Source: Brachionus rotundiformis
Taxonomy: Eukaryota; Rotifera; Eurotatoria; Ploima; Brachionidae
Length of the DNA stretch: 64,000 nt
Assembly: GCA_016802295.1 (NCBI GenBank)
Contig: JAESIW010000090.1
Location: forward strand, 687,557-751,556
Direction of reading: 5' to 3'
The position numbers and the translations under genes were made by a program. The notes beneath the pieces were generated by a model that saw only the letters and a program-made list of their open reading frames with translations, did no database searches and was not told the origin of the DNA. Positions 1 to 13,089 of this stretch are shown piece by piece (within the stretch, counting starts at the first letter, position 1; each line of letters starts with the position of its first letter).

Positions 1-455
1 ATTAATTTTTATTTATGATAATTAAATAAATTAGTAAATTTTTTTATCTCAAAATAGGACTCATTAGATAGAAATGTGTGCGGACAATAAGGATTCCACA
101 AGTTCAAAGTTATACGGAAGATAAATTTTTTTAATAAAAATTTCGACATTTCGAAAGTGCCCAATTTAAGTCAATTATCAGTTCAAAATATTTATTACAA
201 AATTAATTTTAAATATCTATTACTATTAAAATTAGATAAAAAAAATAAAACAAAACGAGTCTATGTTTTTAGCTTATTCATTATAAAAATCAGCACTGCG
301 CTAATGAATTTTTCTAAACTATTTATCAAATTTAAATTAATTCGTTTTTAAAAAGATAGTCAAAAAATAGTTAAAAAGTTCATGCAATTTATATGTTTTT
401 GTCGATGATTGTATCAATTCGGCGAAAATAAAGCTTGTTGATTAAAATTTTAAAC
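1..455. other. Intergenic, no gene seen
   Basis: AT-rich sequence downstream of the minus-strand FRRS1-like gene. One reading frame near 157-351 lacks an ATG start and has low-complexity composition. I see no gene or repeat here. Confidence 0.6.
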
Positions 456-2807
456 TCAATCCAGAAGTATTATGGCAATAATCAAAGCACACACAACCAA
501 TGCTGTCACTAATGAATAGACAAATAAGAGACTTGGTTTCCATCGAAAACCCTAGAAACAAATATTATTTAATCTATTTGAATAAGAAAAAAAATCATAC
601 TGGTGGATTTTTCGTTTTAATTGGTATTTTATTAATTTTGTCATAATCAGTATTTTTTTCACTATAATCTGAAAATTAAATTTTAGTCTGGGACATAAAT
701 GCTGATGAATATTTTATTACTTCCTTGTAATTGGGAAAATGTACAGCAATAATGAACCTCGAGAATGATTTCAACTATAATGTGAAATATGACCCAAACA
801 AACAATAGCCAAGAGCACCAATTTGGAACATCCGATTTACTCAAATCCATTCCGATAAAAATTGTCGGTACTAGGAAAAAAATTTTAAAATTCATAAAAA
901 TTTAATCAATTCCTTAATTTACTTGCCAAGCAATAAGCAACAACTCCGACCAGCCAATGACACCAAAAAAATAAGCATCTTAAATAGCTAGTCGGCGATG
1001 GTCGAAAAAATCCCAAAATCGGCTAGAAAATAATTAAATATATTAAAGGCTAAGAAATTTATATTATTATTTTTTACATTTATACAAGAGCAGATGATTA
1101 CAATTACTCCAAGAATTGAGTGTAAATAATCATTTGCATCTTTTGACCAGCTCCAGTTGAGTTCGATCAAAGCAAACAGCAAACTAAGCAAACTTAATAA
1201 AGTTACAAAAATCATAATTGACCTATGAAACTAAAAAATGAAGAAATTAAATATTTTCTAATTAATTAATTTTATTGTTTTACCGAGAACCAAACTCGGA
1301 AAGAGTTCAAAACTTGATTTGGCCATAATGGTTTGTAATATCTAGCTAACAATATGCCAATACTTCCCAAAAATACCCATGCAATAATACCCAAAATTGC
1401 TTAATAATAAATAAACTATTTTGATAATTCTTTATATATTTTTAATATTACCATGAACTTTTACCAGCCAGCTTCTTGGACTTGAAGCTATGTAAATGTT
1501 GCTTGCGAATTCGATCTGAGACTCGCTGGGCTGGTAAAGTCGGTTTAACTTTTCCACTATCATTTCACCTGGTGCGCCTCTTTCTACATAAATATAATGT
1601 GGCTTTGATAAATCGCTAACCAGTTCATTGTCAACTGTTTTCGGTCTTGAAAATTTGCACGTAATGTAAGCTTCATTAGCGTTATAAGATATATCTTTAT
1701 TCTTTAAGTAATTTTCTGGTTCGATTTTGTACAAAACTGAGTCGTCTTTCTTTTTGTAATAATGGTCAATCGACAATCTTTCCGTATCAGGATATCTGGA
1801 ACACACGATTATGTTATCATTTCCCAAGTATCTATCGTCTGATAATACCACAGCGATCCAGGCTTTTGATAGACCAGTCAACTCAAAATTAACCAATTTA
1901 CCATCATATTCCCAACTGAGAACAAAATTGCAAGTCTTGGGATCAACGTCACATGTATTTAGGGATACATAACAGCTTCTCCTAGACCCACAAAGCTCAG
2001 TTGCTGATCTGAAAAAATCAAATACATCTCTCTTTGAGAGATAATAAAATTTTATTATTTGATATCTAACCTATAAAAATATTACTTTAGATCGATTTTT
2101 TATTATTTGAGATTGTTCTATTTTTTTCTATAAAAAAAATAAAAGTCAATAACTTTGATATACTTTTTTATTTTATTTAGCATACCGAGTCAATTAGCTT
2201 GACTGATTTTGACTCAATATTGACCAATTTTCCATCTGATCCGATTATCGATGCCCTAAAAAAATATGTAGTCTGAAGGAATTCTTTCTTGTTTTGCCAA
2301 TATGGCTTTGGCTTTATTGATTTAAATTACCTGAAAAATATATCAAAATCAGGTCCAATTTCTTTTTGATCCAATCTCAATTGGATTATTTCACCGCCAT
2401 AATCGTTACTTATCAATGTATCCTAAATAAATGTTTTTAAAATAAGTCAATCATATTCAATCGACTACTTTATCTCTTTGACAAGTAATAAGTTGAAAAT
2501 TCGAATCTATTTGAGTATCCCAAAGTCCGATAGTTTGGTCATTGTGCAAAGAAAAGGCTTGCATGAGAACATTTGTGACAGATAATCCATCCTGCAATGT
2601 TCTAATTGTGACTTCCAAGGGCTTATTAGATTTGATATCATATTCAGATGATGACAGATCCAGGCTGAAAAAGGACTGGTCTACTATCTTGTGCCCATTT
2701 GATGGTTTGTCTTGTTTTTTTAAACAAGAATTTTGATCAAAATTCAATTGAAGGGAATTTTTTATCAAAAAACAAACTATAACAAATATAACCAATTTTA
2801 TTATCAT
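456..2807 (-). CDS. FRRS1: Ferric-chelate reductase 1-like (reeler-DOMON-cytochrome b561)
   Basis: A multi-exon gene of about ten exons and roughly 590 residues, close to the usual FRRS1 size. The ATG at 2807 gives a hydrophobic signal peptide (MIIKLVIFVIVCFLI). Exon 1 then carries a reeler domain with the MQAFSL...LITC motif. A DOMON domain follows (CNFVLSWEYDGKLVNFEL, then WIAVVLSDD) at about 2010-1445. The cytochrome b561 core spans about 1400-690: VHAILG, FHRSIM, YLHSILG and CHWLVG supply the four haem-ligand histidines, and NPILGFFRP is the family's usual loop. A final membrane helix ends at the TGA at 456. Splices visible include GT at 1444 and AG near 2009. Family members move electrons across membranes to reduce ferric iron. 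Here that function is inferred from intact domains and ligands. The exact junctions of the second-last exons are my reading. Confidence 0.86.
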
Positions 2808-4030
2808 TTTTACTAAAAAAAATATACTAAAAACATAAGTCAAATTTAATTTTTATTTTAAATTAATCTTTAAATATATATTTTATACTTGAGGTAAAAC
2901 GAGTTTTGAAAAAATTCTCGCTTTTGTAAGATTTTTGAGGCACACCGAAAAAAATAAAGAATTATTTTTTAAATAATGTTATGACCCATAAATTAAATAT
3001 TTTAGAAGTTATAATTTAAAATATATGCTAAGTAGAAAATTTCAATTGGGTAATATTTTATATAAAAATGCAAATTTACTATAATATACCGATTATGTAG
3101 AGTTACAATAAATTCGATAAGAAGCTTTTTCACAGAGAAATTTGTATATTTTATAATAAGCTTTGTTAGACGAAACAGAAAACTCGACTAGCTTATTCCT
3201 ACAGGGATTAGAATCGATGATTAACTAAACACAAAATGAGTAAAATTTGAGCAATTATGTTTAGAATATTTTGTTTATGCTGAGATGAAGTTAGAGATTT
3301 CCGCGGATTAACAAAAGATAGAGCTCTACTAATCTCTAGATGATAACTGCCGAGCTGAGCATCAAAATGAACTTGGTCCATGTATACTATTAAGAGCTCG
3401 TAAACAAGTTGAGCTATAAATGTTTGAATATAAAATTCCTACCTAACGCTTAAAAAATAATTTTGTTTAGAGCTTAAGTGTATCTTTATCTGAGAAATAA
3501 TATAGATTCTAACCCAAGATAAATAAACATACAAATGATTCGTGTTGCTTTTGACCTTATACACAGATGCTTGTATGAATAATTCAACTAATGCCTTCAA
3601 TTAGAATAGACACAAATAATATCTATATCTTATTAGTGGCTAAGGACATTCAGATTACTTGAACCATAAATTAATCTGACTAGTCGAGATTCGAAACGAA
3701 TAGCTAAGTATTTCGGTCAATACTATTTATAGAAATATTTCTACACCATAATTAGAAATACTCGTTTAAATTAGTTTAAAATTTTGATCAAATCGAATGA
3801 GATTTTTCTATTTAGAAATTTAAATTAAATGAAAAGTTAATTAAGAAATTTTGTATTTTTTTTTGAAGCAAGTTTTGGTTTTTTTGTCTTTTAATAATTG
3901 AAATAATATTTCTCATGATGGAAAAAACAAAGCTATTATTTTTGCTAATAGTATGATCATAAATCAAGTTTAATTTTTAATTTAGAAAAGTTGATTTATT
4001 TATATTTGAGATATTGGTTTCAAGTGTAAA
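2808..4030. other. Intergenic, no gene seen
   Basis: Upstream region of the FRRS1-like gene. The part from about 3100 to 3750 is less A/T-extreme than its surroundings but has stops in all frames. It may be a decayed repeat, though I cannot assign it to a family. Confidence 0.5.
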
Positions 4031-4857
4031 TACAGTATTGCACAAAAGTTTAGACGCATGCGCATTTTTTTTAAACAAATAAATTATCAATCAATTATTT
4101 ACAGAAGAGAAGGCTAGTAAGGATATTTCTGTATTCTAATTTATTAATTAACATAATTAATTAAATAAAAATGCAAAAAAAACTAGACAGAAAAAAAAAT
4201 AGCTTAATATATTAGTTAAGAAAAAATAGTGATAAAATTTTGGAAAAAAAAAATTGCACAAAAGTTTAGACGCATACGCATTTTTAGTATTTAAAATGAC
4301 CACCTTTTGCATCATAACAAGCACGAATCCGTTTTGGCATTGATTCAACTAATTTTTCCACATATTCATCAGGTACATTTAGCCATTCCTTCAGAAGTGT
4401 CGATTTTAAGTGTTCGATTGAGGTTAACTTTGTTTCTACCAATTTTGCATCAATATATGACCATAGGTTCTCGATAGGATTAAGATCAGGTGATCTGGCA
4501 CACCATGGTAAAAGGGCAATATTATTCTCATCAAACCACTCTTTAATTAGCTTTGCTCTATGTGCTGGAGCCCCATCCTGTTGAAAAAACCAAGGATCAT
4601 CTCTTTGGTAAAAAATATCAACAGATGCCATAAGTTCATTTTCTAACGTTTCCTTATAGTTATTTTATTTTCAATTTTTCAGATAAGTTTAAAATCGAAT
4701 TATCATATATTTTATATCAATTTGCAGAGCAGAGTTAGTTTAATTAAAAACTGATATTTATTTTGTTTATTTCTAAAACAAAACTTAATATTTTTATGTC
4801 TTACGAATTATACTTATTAAAAAAGCCTGTGCGTCTAAACTTTTGTGCAGTACTGTA
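4031..4857 (-). mobile_element. Tc1/mariner DNA transposon, internally deleted
   Basis: Terminal inverted repeats begin TACAGTATTGCACAAAAGTT at 4031 and, read from the other strand, TACAGTACTGCACAAAAGTT at 4857. They match for about 30 bp, with the TA target duplication included at both ends. The element encodes only the C-terminal part of a transposase. A third copy of the repeat lies inside at 4254-4285, in the same orientation as the left end. At about 830 bp it is much shorter than a full Tc1 element (1.3-1.6 kb). It lacks the DNA-binding domain and first catalytic Asp, so it is non-autonomous. Confidence 0.88.
4284..4631 (-). pseudogene. Tc1/mariner transposase C-terminal fragment (DD34E)
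   Basis: An open frame of 115 codons from the ATG at 4631; the same frame is open about 14 codons further upstream. FQQDGAPAHRAK contains the second catalytic Asp, and SPDLNPIENLW contains the catalytic Glu 34 residues later, so this is a DD34E triad lacking its first Asp. The terminal YDAKGGHFKY is the usual end of Tc1 transposases. The N-terminal half (paired-like DNA-binding domain and first Asp) is absent: only about 190 bp separates the fragment from the right inverted repeat. The fragment cannot be active. Its open frame suggests a fairly recent loss or recent insertion. Confidence 0.9.
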
Positions 4858-5121
4858 GATTTATATCACAAAAATTAAACATTTAAATCATTAATTTTGA
4901 TTTATTTTTTAAAAGGATTTGAATTTTTTTTTAAATTTAATATATTACTAAATTTATATGAATAAAATGAATATTAAAAATTCTTTTTTTTTAATCACCG
5001 CTTTTTAAGCATGGTCAAATTTCTTAATTAAATTATTCTTAAGGCGCATAAATCTCTAAAAACTTTCATAACAAAATTCTTAAAAATTACATAAAAATTA
5101 GCTAAAACTTTTTTGACTTTT

Positions 5122-8100
5122 CTATAAATGTGTAGATGTCACACAACTAACTCCATTAACAAATACACACGGTGGCAACGAATCACTCAAATGTTCCAAG
5201 ATTCTTAGATATTTCCTGTTATTTTCAATGTTGGTATCTTGAGTAGTGTTTATAAATGCGGTTGTTTGAGTTGAATCTGTTTCGGTTTCTTCTGTGTATT
5301 GTTCTTGCATTAGATTAGAGCTGGACGAAGATGCATTGAATGTCGAGTTATTCATTCTGGAATTGTCTGGGTTTTGTGCTTTTTTGAAAAATGGTGGTGG
5401 TGGTAAATACAAGAAGCAAATCGAGGCATTGTCCGAATGCTGCTTTATTAAAAGATTGGCTGCTTTTAAATAAATATCTGAAACCCCTAGAATGTCATGA
5501 TTCGTACCAGACTGTTGGTAATGTGGCAGATCGGCCTCGGTTATAATAGGCCGATTCAGTAGGTCCCTAACACTTTGCATGGGAATCAAAGTGGTCATTG
5601 CTTGTATGCGCAATTGGTTAAGCAAATCGTCCAGTCTTGCTTTTCGCCTCATATTTTCGACATTATCCGAATTATCAGAGCACAAATACACTCGTACTGT
5701 TGCCTTTTTCCAAACACTCACCATGTTTAAAATGCAAGCCAACTGAAGCATAAACAAACTTGTCGAGTCCAGTTGTATGCATGATTCTGGTATTAGGAAA
5801 TTCAATGGCCATACATCGATATATATTGGATTTGATTTTTGTCTTAGATTGTCCTTGTTAAGCGTATTGAATTGGCGACAAATGCAAAGATTTTTTTTCA
5901 TTTTTAGTACATCTCGAATCAAATCTACATAAGAATCTTTGTCTAAACGATTTTCATCATTAGAAGTTCTCAAATCTTAAAAAATTATAATTAAAATGTA
6001 AAAAATTTTAAATAAATGATAATACTCTCAAAAAATGACATTGAAATTGAGTTGCCACCATTCACATTAAGAGGATTGGCCATACCATATTGTAGAATGT
6101 TTCTTTTTTTTGCAAGTGGTCGATTTTTAAGTAAATCTTCAGGCATTGCGTTGTCATAAAATCCTATCATAACCGTATTCGGTTTCATACCACCTTAAAT
6201 GATCTTTTTGTCATTTTTGTACAGCATTATATTTATTATTTACCTAAACCAGAGATTCGGATTAAATTATGAATGCCTTCCTTAATCGACGAATTCAGGG
6301 TAAGTTCAATAAAAGCTTTCACTTTCAATGTGTCTACCAAATTCATCCAAGATGGCATTTCTTTAGAACACGGATCATCTTCAAAATTGTCAAATTTTCC
6401 AACTTTTACATGACCAAGAACAAAAAGACCGCCTTTTTTTACATCATTGCCAAAATCAATCAAAGGTACACAGCTACGTGGATTGGAGATTAGCAGTATA
6501 ATTTGAGGTCGCCAGAATTTTACATGATCTTTACGGGTATCTAAGAGTAGCAGGTATTTTCTAACCTGGTGAAATATTAACGCTTGACTAATGCTTCCCC
6601 ATTCGGGTGGAAAATCTCTAAAATACAATACTGTGAGAAGTGAAATCATGATACCAATTGCTATTGAGGCATATTCCACAGAAACAATGAATGTCATTGT
6701 AATTGAGCCGATCATACCAAGCAAAGCTGTTTGCCAAGAGAAATACTTAAAACTTGGACGAAAATTTGGAGCACTGGCCAAATCAAGGGCCATGCAAGCT
6801 AAATTGACACCAAAATAAGCCAATAGATAAAAAATAGTGACCAATTGTGCAATTGAATTAACAGATCCAATTAATAAAACACACTATGTTAAAAATTATA
6901 AATTATTTTGCTTTTTTTTTTTTAAATTTTACTTCAGATATGGCGAAAGAAACAACTACCGCTACCCATGGATTTCCCATTTTGGTTTTTCCTTGTTTAA
7001 TGAATTTTAACAGCGAGCCAAATATTTCATCATCAGCTAAAGCTTTTAAAACTCTTGAACTTCCGATTAAAGCTGACAATTCGCCTGAAAAAGTAGTAGC
7101 TATTATGCCGATTGGAATGAGAGCTTCCCAAAATACAATGTGCTGCAGAACTTGATTATTGTTAACAAGAACTATTCTCTCACAACTTCCAGCTAAAAGC
7201 AAGTTCTGCGAAAAATAGACCACAAAAACAAACAAAACTGCGCTCATTGTGCCCAATGGAATGCTTTTGGAAGGCTTTTTTAGTTCACCACTCATGTTAG
7301 CACCAGCCATTATACCAGTCATTGAACTAAACAAAATACCAAATACATATGCAAAATTAGTCATACTTCCTGTTTTGTAATCAGCCGTATAATTTGCTAA
7401 ATAATAACTGCTTTTAATAATTATTTATTTATGATTTTAAGTAATTGTTACAATAAAGATTATCTCTGAATGTTTGTGATGATAATCCTGTAAAATATCC
7501 AGTTGCATTTGATGACAAGCCTGGAAGTGGTATTTCAAAAGGACCTCTGATAAAAATGGAAAACACCACACATAAATAGACAATCAACATGATTAAATAA
7601 ATAAATGATATAGCAAAGCTGAACAAATTAGAACCAAGAAGGCAAATAATTAATGTTAAAGTGTTTAAAACACTGCCATACAAGATTCTGAAGCCAAATG
7701 TTTCTGGTAATCCTCCATCGACCTCTTAAATGAAACAAATTAAATTTCATTGTAGTGTTAATGGTTTAAAAGTTTAAAACTAAATACTTGATTGTCCAAA
7801 ATTGTTAAGTATTGCTTCGACAAGGCCAGACGCATTAAATGCACTGGCAATCGCATTGGCTATAAAGAAAAGAGCCCCTATTGAGCCTCCGATTTCTGGT
7901 CCCAAAGTTCTACTGATCATATCTATCCAAAAAATGATTATTATTTTTAATATTTTTTTAATTTTGATTTTATTTGTAACTTACAATAAACACCTCCACC
8001 TTGAATTGCACCATTGGTTGATATGGCGCAAATACTTAGACCAGTTAAGACAAAAATTGCAAATGCCAAAGCATATAAACCAAGCGAGTCTAAAATTCCA

Positions 8101-8396
8101 GCATGTCCCACGATAAAACCAACTCTCATGAAAACAGCTACGCTGCTCATTGAAAGTGCCACTGGACAAAATACACCCGGAATTGTTCGAAGCGAGCGTC
8201 TTATCAAATTTACGTCATCTCCTTGGTTTGGTCTTCTAAGGTCATGAAAACTTAAGCTATCGCTGTTGTTTGTAAGATCGAAGTTTCGGTTTAGAATCGG
8301 TGCTGAATCGCTTATATGTATGCTTGTGGTTTCTTGGACAATATCAGATATGTTATCATCTCGATGATTTGCTCTACGCCTCAAAAACTTGAACAT
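5122..8396 (-). CDS. SLC12A9: Solute carrier family 12 member 9 (cation-chloride cotransporter family)
   Basis: Starts at the ATG at 8396. Exon 1 (7985-8396) has a polar cytosolic N-terminus and then the family's first helices (RTIPGVFCPVALSMSSVAVFMRVGF, CAISTNGAIQGGG). Exon 2 (7788-7922) reads MISRTLGPEIGGSIGALFF, joined in phase as Y-Y-M-I-S-R. Later exons give ITGIMAGANMSGELKKPSKSIPLGT-type sequence at about 7300 and LACMALDLASAPNFRPSFKY at about 6800. The long cytosolic C-terminus includes IDVWPLNFLIPES, LFMLQLACILNMVSVWKKA and FLYLPPPP, and ends at 5122. These C-terminal motifs point to SLC12A9 rather than NKCC/KCC members. About eight short introns are present. SLC12A9 is a membrane protein whose transported substrate is less certain than those of NKCC/KCC. 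The length is near the usual 900 residues and I see no damage. Confidence 0.92.
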
Positions 8397-9912
8397 TTTT
8401 TTGATTGATTCATTAATAATTGTATTATTTTAAATAAAGATTTTATTTCTAAAAACTTAAAGGTATTTTTTAAACTTATGATGATTAGATTTTAGTCATC
8501 CAAAATTACTTTTTTTATAGAAATATAAAGCAAATACTACTTTGTCGAATGTAACAATCAAATGACTTGAAAATCGAATAAATTATGCTTAATTATTAAA
8601 TATTATAATTTTGTATATTTAAACTTTAGATAAATGGATTAAAGAGAATAATTAAAAAAAATTTTAAGAATGTCACCTAATTTGGAACAATGTCTAAATA
8701 TATTGAAATATTGACAATAGTAATTGATAATTGAGTGAATTTTTGTTTTTTACTTTTAAAAAACTATTCATCAACGATATTAATCAATTGAATTTTTAAA
8801 ATTCACTAATATTTTTAAAAGTTTAATTTTAATTTTAGATAGATTTCTAATCTAAATTTAAGATTTATCAAAAAATTCAATTTTCATTTTTGATAATATT
8901 TTCTACAGATATTATATATTAATAATTGATTATTAGTGATACTTTTTTAAATCTAAAAAAATTATACGAAAATATACCCATCTTCAAAAGGAGACAATTT
9001 TTAATGACAAAAATTATTTATATTGATATAATAGAAATATTTATAAAAACTTGATAATTTTTTAAATATAAATAAAAAAGCACTTTTAGATAATTTTATA
9101 TATTCTTATATCTTCAAACTTTAAATGATAATTTCAAATTTTAATTATCTATAAAAGCTAAAGATTGTCCGAAATTTAAATGATAAATATTTTAATCATA
9201 ATATTTTAAAGCTTCTATTAAATATAACTCCAAAAGTTTAAATATATTGATTTTAAATAACGCCAGCATATCAAAAAAATTTTAAAACCATTATTAAATT
9301 TTGATTTTAGAATCTAGGCAACAATATAAAAATTGCAAAAAGTCTTTTTGTCAAGCCAGTTTTTATATTTTATATTATTCATTTTTATTACCTAAATCGA
9401 AAAATTGCTTTCATCATAAAAATGAAAAAACTATTTAATTTTATTAAGATTTCAATTAGATTGAGGTTTTTAAAATATTATATATTTCTTACTTAGATTT
9501 TATTAGAGCGTGGCATTCACGGTCTTTTAGAATTTTAAAATCATTTCTACTATCATTATTAACTGATTTTCACTGTGACTGATAGAAAACAATATTTAAA
9601 CCAAGTTTCTGATTAAAATCTAAAAACTTGGAAGTCCAATGGTGTAATTTATTCTTTATTATTTTTTCTTTCAAAAAATCGATTGCATTTTAAATTTTAT
9701 TTTTCATTTTTTATATAATATAAAATTATTTCAAAAATAAAATACTTAGTTGTGTGTATCAATTTGAAATTTTCGGTCTCTTTTTAATATAATTTATAAT
9801 TATTTTCAATAATTTAAATTTGATTCACAATTTTGGTAAAACATGATTTTATAAAATTTGACTTAAAATAAAACTTATCTTTAGAAAGCAATTAAATGAT
9901 TTTTTTTGGATA
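8397..9912. other. Intergenic between divergent genes, nothing seen
   Basis: About 1.5 kb of A/T-rich, low-complexity DNA separates divergently transcribed SLC12A9 and the fucosyltransferase. It probably holds both promoters. No conserved element or frame of interest is visible. Confidence 0.5.
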
Positions 9913-11265
9913 ATGATCTATCGATTATTCTTTAAATTTTTTAAATTTAAAAAACGAAGGAAATTAAGATGCTTGTTGTTCATTTTTGTTTTAATCATTA
10001 TCTATCATTTTGTAAACAATTTATTTCATTTCAAGGATCTAATAAGAGATATACATATTCAAAATTTAAAAGCGATTCAGCTAATAACACCAAGATTTGA
10101 AAATCCAAATTGGCACTTTAAACATTTAGGTAAATATCCATTTAATGGTTGTCCGGAGAGCCGTTGCTACGCATTTAGATCAAAAAATCATTTGCATATC
10201 CCAGAAAAAGAAAGCGATGGAATTATTGTCCATTCCAAAGAGCTTCTTTATATTCCATCAAAGAATTACCACCGAAGCCCCAGACAATTGTGGATGTTCT
10301 ATTCTTTAGAACCTCAAAGATTGAGTTTTTGCTCCAATTATTACAAATTGACTGATTTCGATGACTGGTACAACTTAACAGCTACTTTTAAAACTGATAG
10401 TGATATTCCATTAAGTTATAGAGATTTTTCGGAATGGTCAGATCTCGAATATGATAATCTCTATGTCCAACAATATCAAAAATTAAGCCTTAAGCAAAAT
10501 TTATCTGAGCTTGTTTTAGATTTAAATAGAAAACTAAAAAATACAACAATCGCATGGTTTGTTAGCCATTGTAATACAAATTCGAGACGAGAAGACTATG
10601 TGAAAGAACTATCTAAATATATAAATATTGATATTTATGGTAAATGTTCAACTAGAAAAATAAGGGATCCGTGTTATCGTATTAAAAGCCAAGAATGTAA
10701 TAATTTTTTAAATAAATATAAATTTATATTAGCATTTGAAAACTCATTATGTGATGATTACATTAGTGAGAAATTCTGGAATATTTATTCCTATGATAAA
10801 TTGTTTGATGTTAATTTAGTGAATATTGTTCGTGGTGCAAAAGAAGAGCAATACCAAAAAGTAGTACCATTTGATAAGTTTTATATAAATGCTGATTCGT
10901 ATGAATCTCCTGAAAAATTAGCAAATTATTTAAATTATCTAAATGAAAACAATACAGCCTATTTAGAGTATTTTAAGTGGAAATTAGATTTATACAAAAA
11001 AATAAACCTAAATATCCGAAACCCAAGTTCGCTTCGATCAAATTTAATAAAACGACACCAAGGAGAGGAGTTTATTATTAAAGAACCTTTCTGTAAGCTA
11101 TGTGAATATTTATATAATGAGAGCTATTTAAATAATCATCAGAATAATCGAAGATGGTATTTAAGCAAATGGTTTGGGTCAGATACCAGTTGTTGGGACA
11201 GTAATTCAAAATTATATCTTTTTGAAAAAGTTGCAAAATTATTTGGAATTTGTATTTTTATTTAA
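9913..11265 (+). CDS. Alpha-(1,3)-fucosyltransferase-like, GT10 family
   Basis: A single-exon type II membrane protein of 450 residues. Residues about 17-36 (RCLLFIFVLIIIYHFVNNLF) form the signal anchor after a basic cytosolic tail. The catalytic region starts with a GT10 N-lobe (QLWMFYSLEPQ, about residue 125; SDIPLSYRDFSEW, about residue 155). It continues with the acceptor-side motif AWFVSHCNTNSRREDYV and IDIYGKC, then the donor-site motif KFILAFENSLCDDYISEKFW at about residue 275. YINADSYESPEKLANYL and EYFKWK complete the family's C-terminal pattern. GT10 enzymes transfer fucose from GDP-fucose to glycans in the Golgi. The linkage cannot be read from sequence. The spacing after EKFW is slightly longer than usual (see findings). 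The lack of introns contrasts with neighbouring genes and may reflect retroposition of an ancestral copy. Confidence 0.88.
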   Translation: MIYRLFFKFFKFKKRRKLRCLLFIFVLIIIYHFVNNLFHFKDLIRDIHIQNLKAIQLITPRFENPNWHFKHLGKYPFNGCPESRCYAFRSKNHLHIPEKESDGIIVHSKELLYIPSKNYHRSPRQLWMFYSLEPQRLSFCSNYYKLTDFDDWYNLTATFKTDSDIPLSYRDFSEWSDLEYDNLYVQQYQKLSLKQNLSELVLDLNRKLKNTTIAWFVSHCNTNSRREDYVKELSKYINIDIYGKCSTRKIRDPCYRIKSQECNNFLNKYKFILAFENSLCDDYISEKFWNIYSYDKLFDVNLVNIVRGAKEEQYQKVVPFDKFYINADSYESPEKLANYLNYLNENNTAYLEYFKWKLDLYKKINLNIRNPSSLRSNLIKRHQGEEFIIKEPFCKLCEYLYNESYLNNHQNNRRWYLSKWFGSDTSCWDSNSKLYLFEKVAKLFGICIFI

Positions 11266-13059
11266 AAAATAGAACTATCAAGATTAATAAATGGAACTTT
11301 TTTAATTTAATATAAAAACCTTGATAATAACGTTTTCTTTAGCCAATTTAAAAAGAATTTTGAAATTTAAGCTTAAATAACTATATAGTTTTTCTAATTA
11401 ATTATTTTTATTACAATTATTAATTAAAATAATTTTTAGCTTGTACAAGATAAATTTAAAAAAATAGAGCTATTTCGGATTAGTAAACTATATGCATTTT
11501 GAAAGCAAGTGAAGATTTACAAGCTTAAAACTTTGAGTATCTAAAAAACAAGAGCTTGTTTGTTAAAATTTGATTATTGAATGAAAGATAGGGATATTTC
11601 TATACTCTTTAAGACAAGAATTATTTGATTCGAAAGTACAAGATTTAAATATACTTTATTATCATTTAAATTCAATTTGAAAGAGCTTTATTGAGGGAAA
11701 GAAGAAACAAATTGTCAATGCATTAAATTAATATCAAAGACTTTTTTATCGAATAATAAACTTTAATTCTAAAACTTAAACAACTATAATTTGTCTTAGG
11801 ATGAGTCTTAGGATTAACTTTATTTTTTAGCAATGATAATAATTTTTTGCTTCTAATTATTTTTCGATCTTTAAATGTGACTCATTCATTTACCACTCTA
11901 ACACTGACATTTCAAAATATTTACATATGACACAGCTTTATACTTTTTATTATTTTAGAATAAATTTTAATTACATAACAATAACAACAAAAATTATATT
12001 CAATAGATAAGTTTTTTTCTAATTAATTTTATTTACTTTCTATCAATTATAAGCAATCGCTTTTTATTTATTATAGAAATGTTTCAGTTCAGACTTGAAT
12101 TGAATATGAATCAAATGACTCTTAGCCTATATCCAATTTGATTCAAAGGAAATCAATTGATCAAGGTAATTTAAGATTTAATAATATTTTTTGGTATACT
12201 TAATATGTTTAATTATCAATTTTTTCGCCAAATTAAGTATAGCATAAAAAAATTTCTTTAAAAAAAATTGCTTTATATTTGAATAGCCTAGTTTTGGTTC
12301 AGTGTAAATAAATTTTTAGCTGAATTTTACTCCTGTTAACCTTATTTGATTAATTTAGCCAAATGTTTATATGAGTTTTCAAAATGAAAATGGATAGCTT
12401 TTTGTTAAATGTAACTCGAATCGTTACTTGGTTAATAATCAGAAAGCTAAAATTATTTTCAATTAAAAAATTTTCTTATTTTCAAATCTAATATTATTCT
12501 AATCTAGTTTTTCTAGTTTAAAAAGGCTTTTTATATTTATTTTTTTAGATTTAAGGATGCATTTGATTAAATTAAGAGCAATTGGTATAGTATTTAATTA
12601 ATATCAAAGATTTTAATGAAAAATGCTTGATTGAGAGTCGTTTGAATTATCTTTCTTATTAGCAGAATGAGCAACGAATATTTGATATCAATTAATTAAC
12701 TGAATTATGAAGACAAAACTAATGTCATTAAGAAAAAGGTTGGAAATTAATAAAAGTGAATATTATAATTTAAATTTCATAACTACAGGATTTAAGATGA
12801 ATCAAATAGGAAATTAAAAAATAGTACTATTTTACGTTTGAATGTTTTTCAAGCTCTCACTATTTTTACGGTTATCTTTAAATAAAATGTTAAGTGAATG
12901 GTCTAAAAACAAAATTTTTAAATATTTTATTTGTTCCAAAATTGAGGTCAAATCGATTAATTTAAATTTTCAACAAGGCATTCACTGATAGAAAAATACT
13001 CATAAATAATTATCATATTGTTCTTAACCCAATTTAAAGTATTCTTTTTTTTTTTACAG
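11266..13059. other. Intergenic, no gene seen
   Basis: About 1.8 kb of A/T-rich DNA without a frame, repeat structure or RNA gene that I can support. Confidence 0.5.
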
Positions 13060-13089
13060 AACCAAAGATACTTGAAATACACACACAGA

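Noticed and set aside
157..351. 64-codon plus-strand open frame
   Set aside because: No ATG start, low-complexity A/T-driven composition and no splice context. Likely chance.
3100..3750. Possible transposon in the less A/T-rich stretch
   Set aside because: No terminal repeats, target duplication or coding similarity were found.
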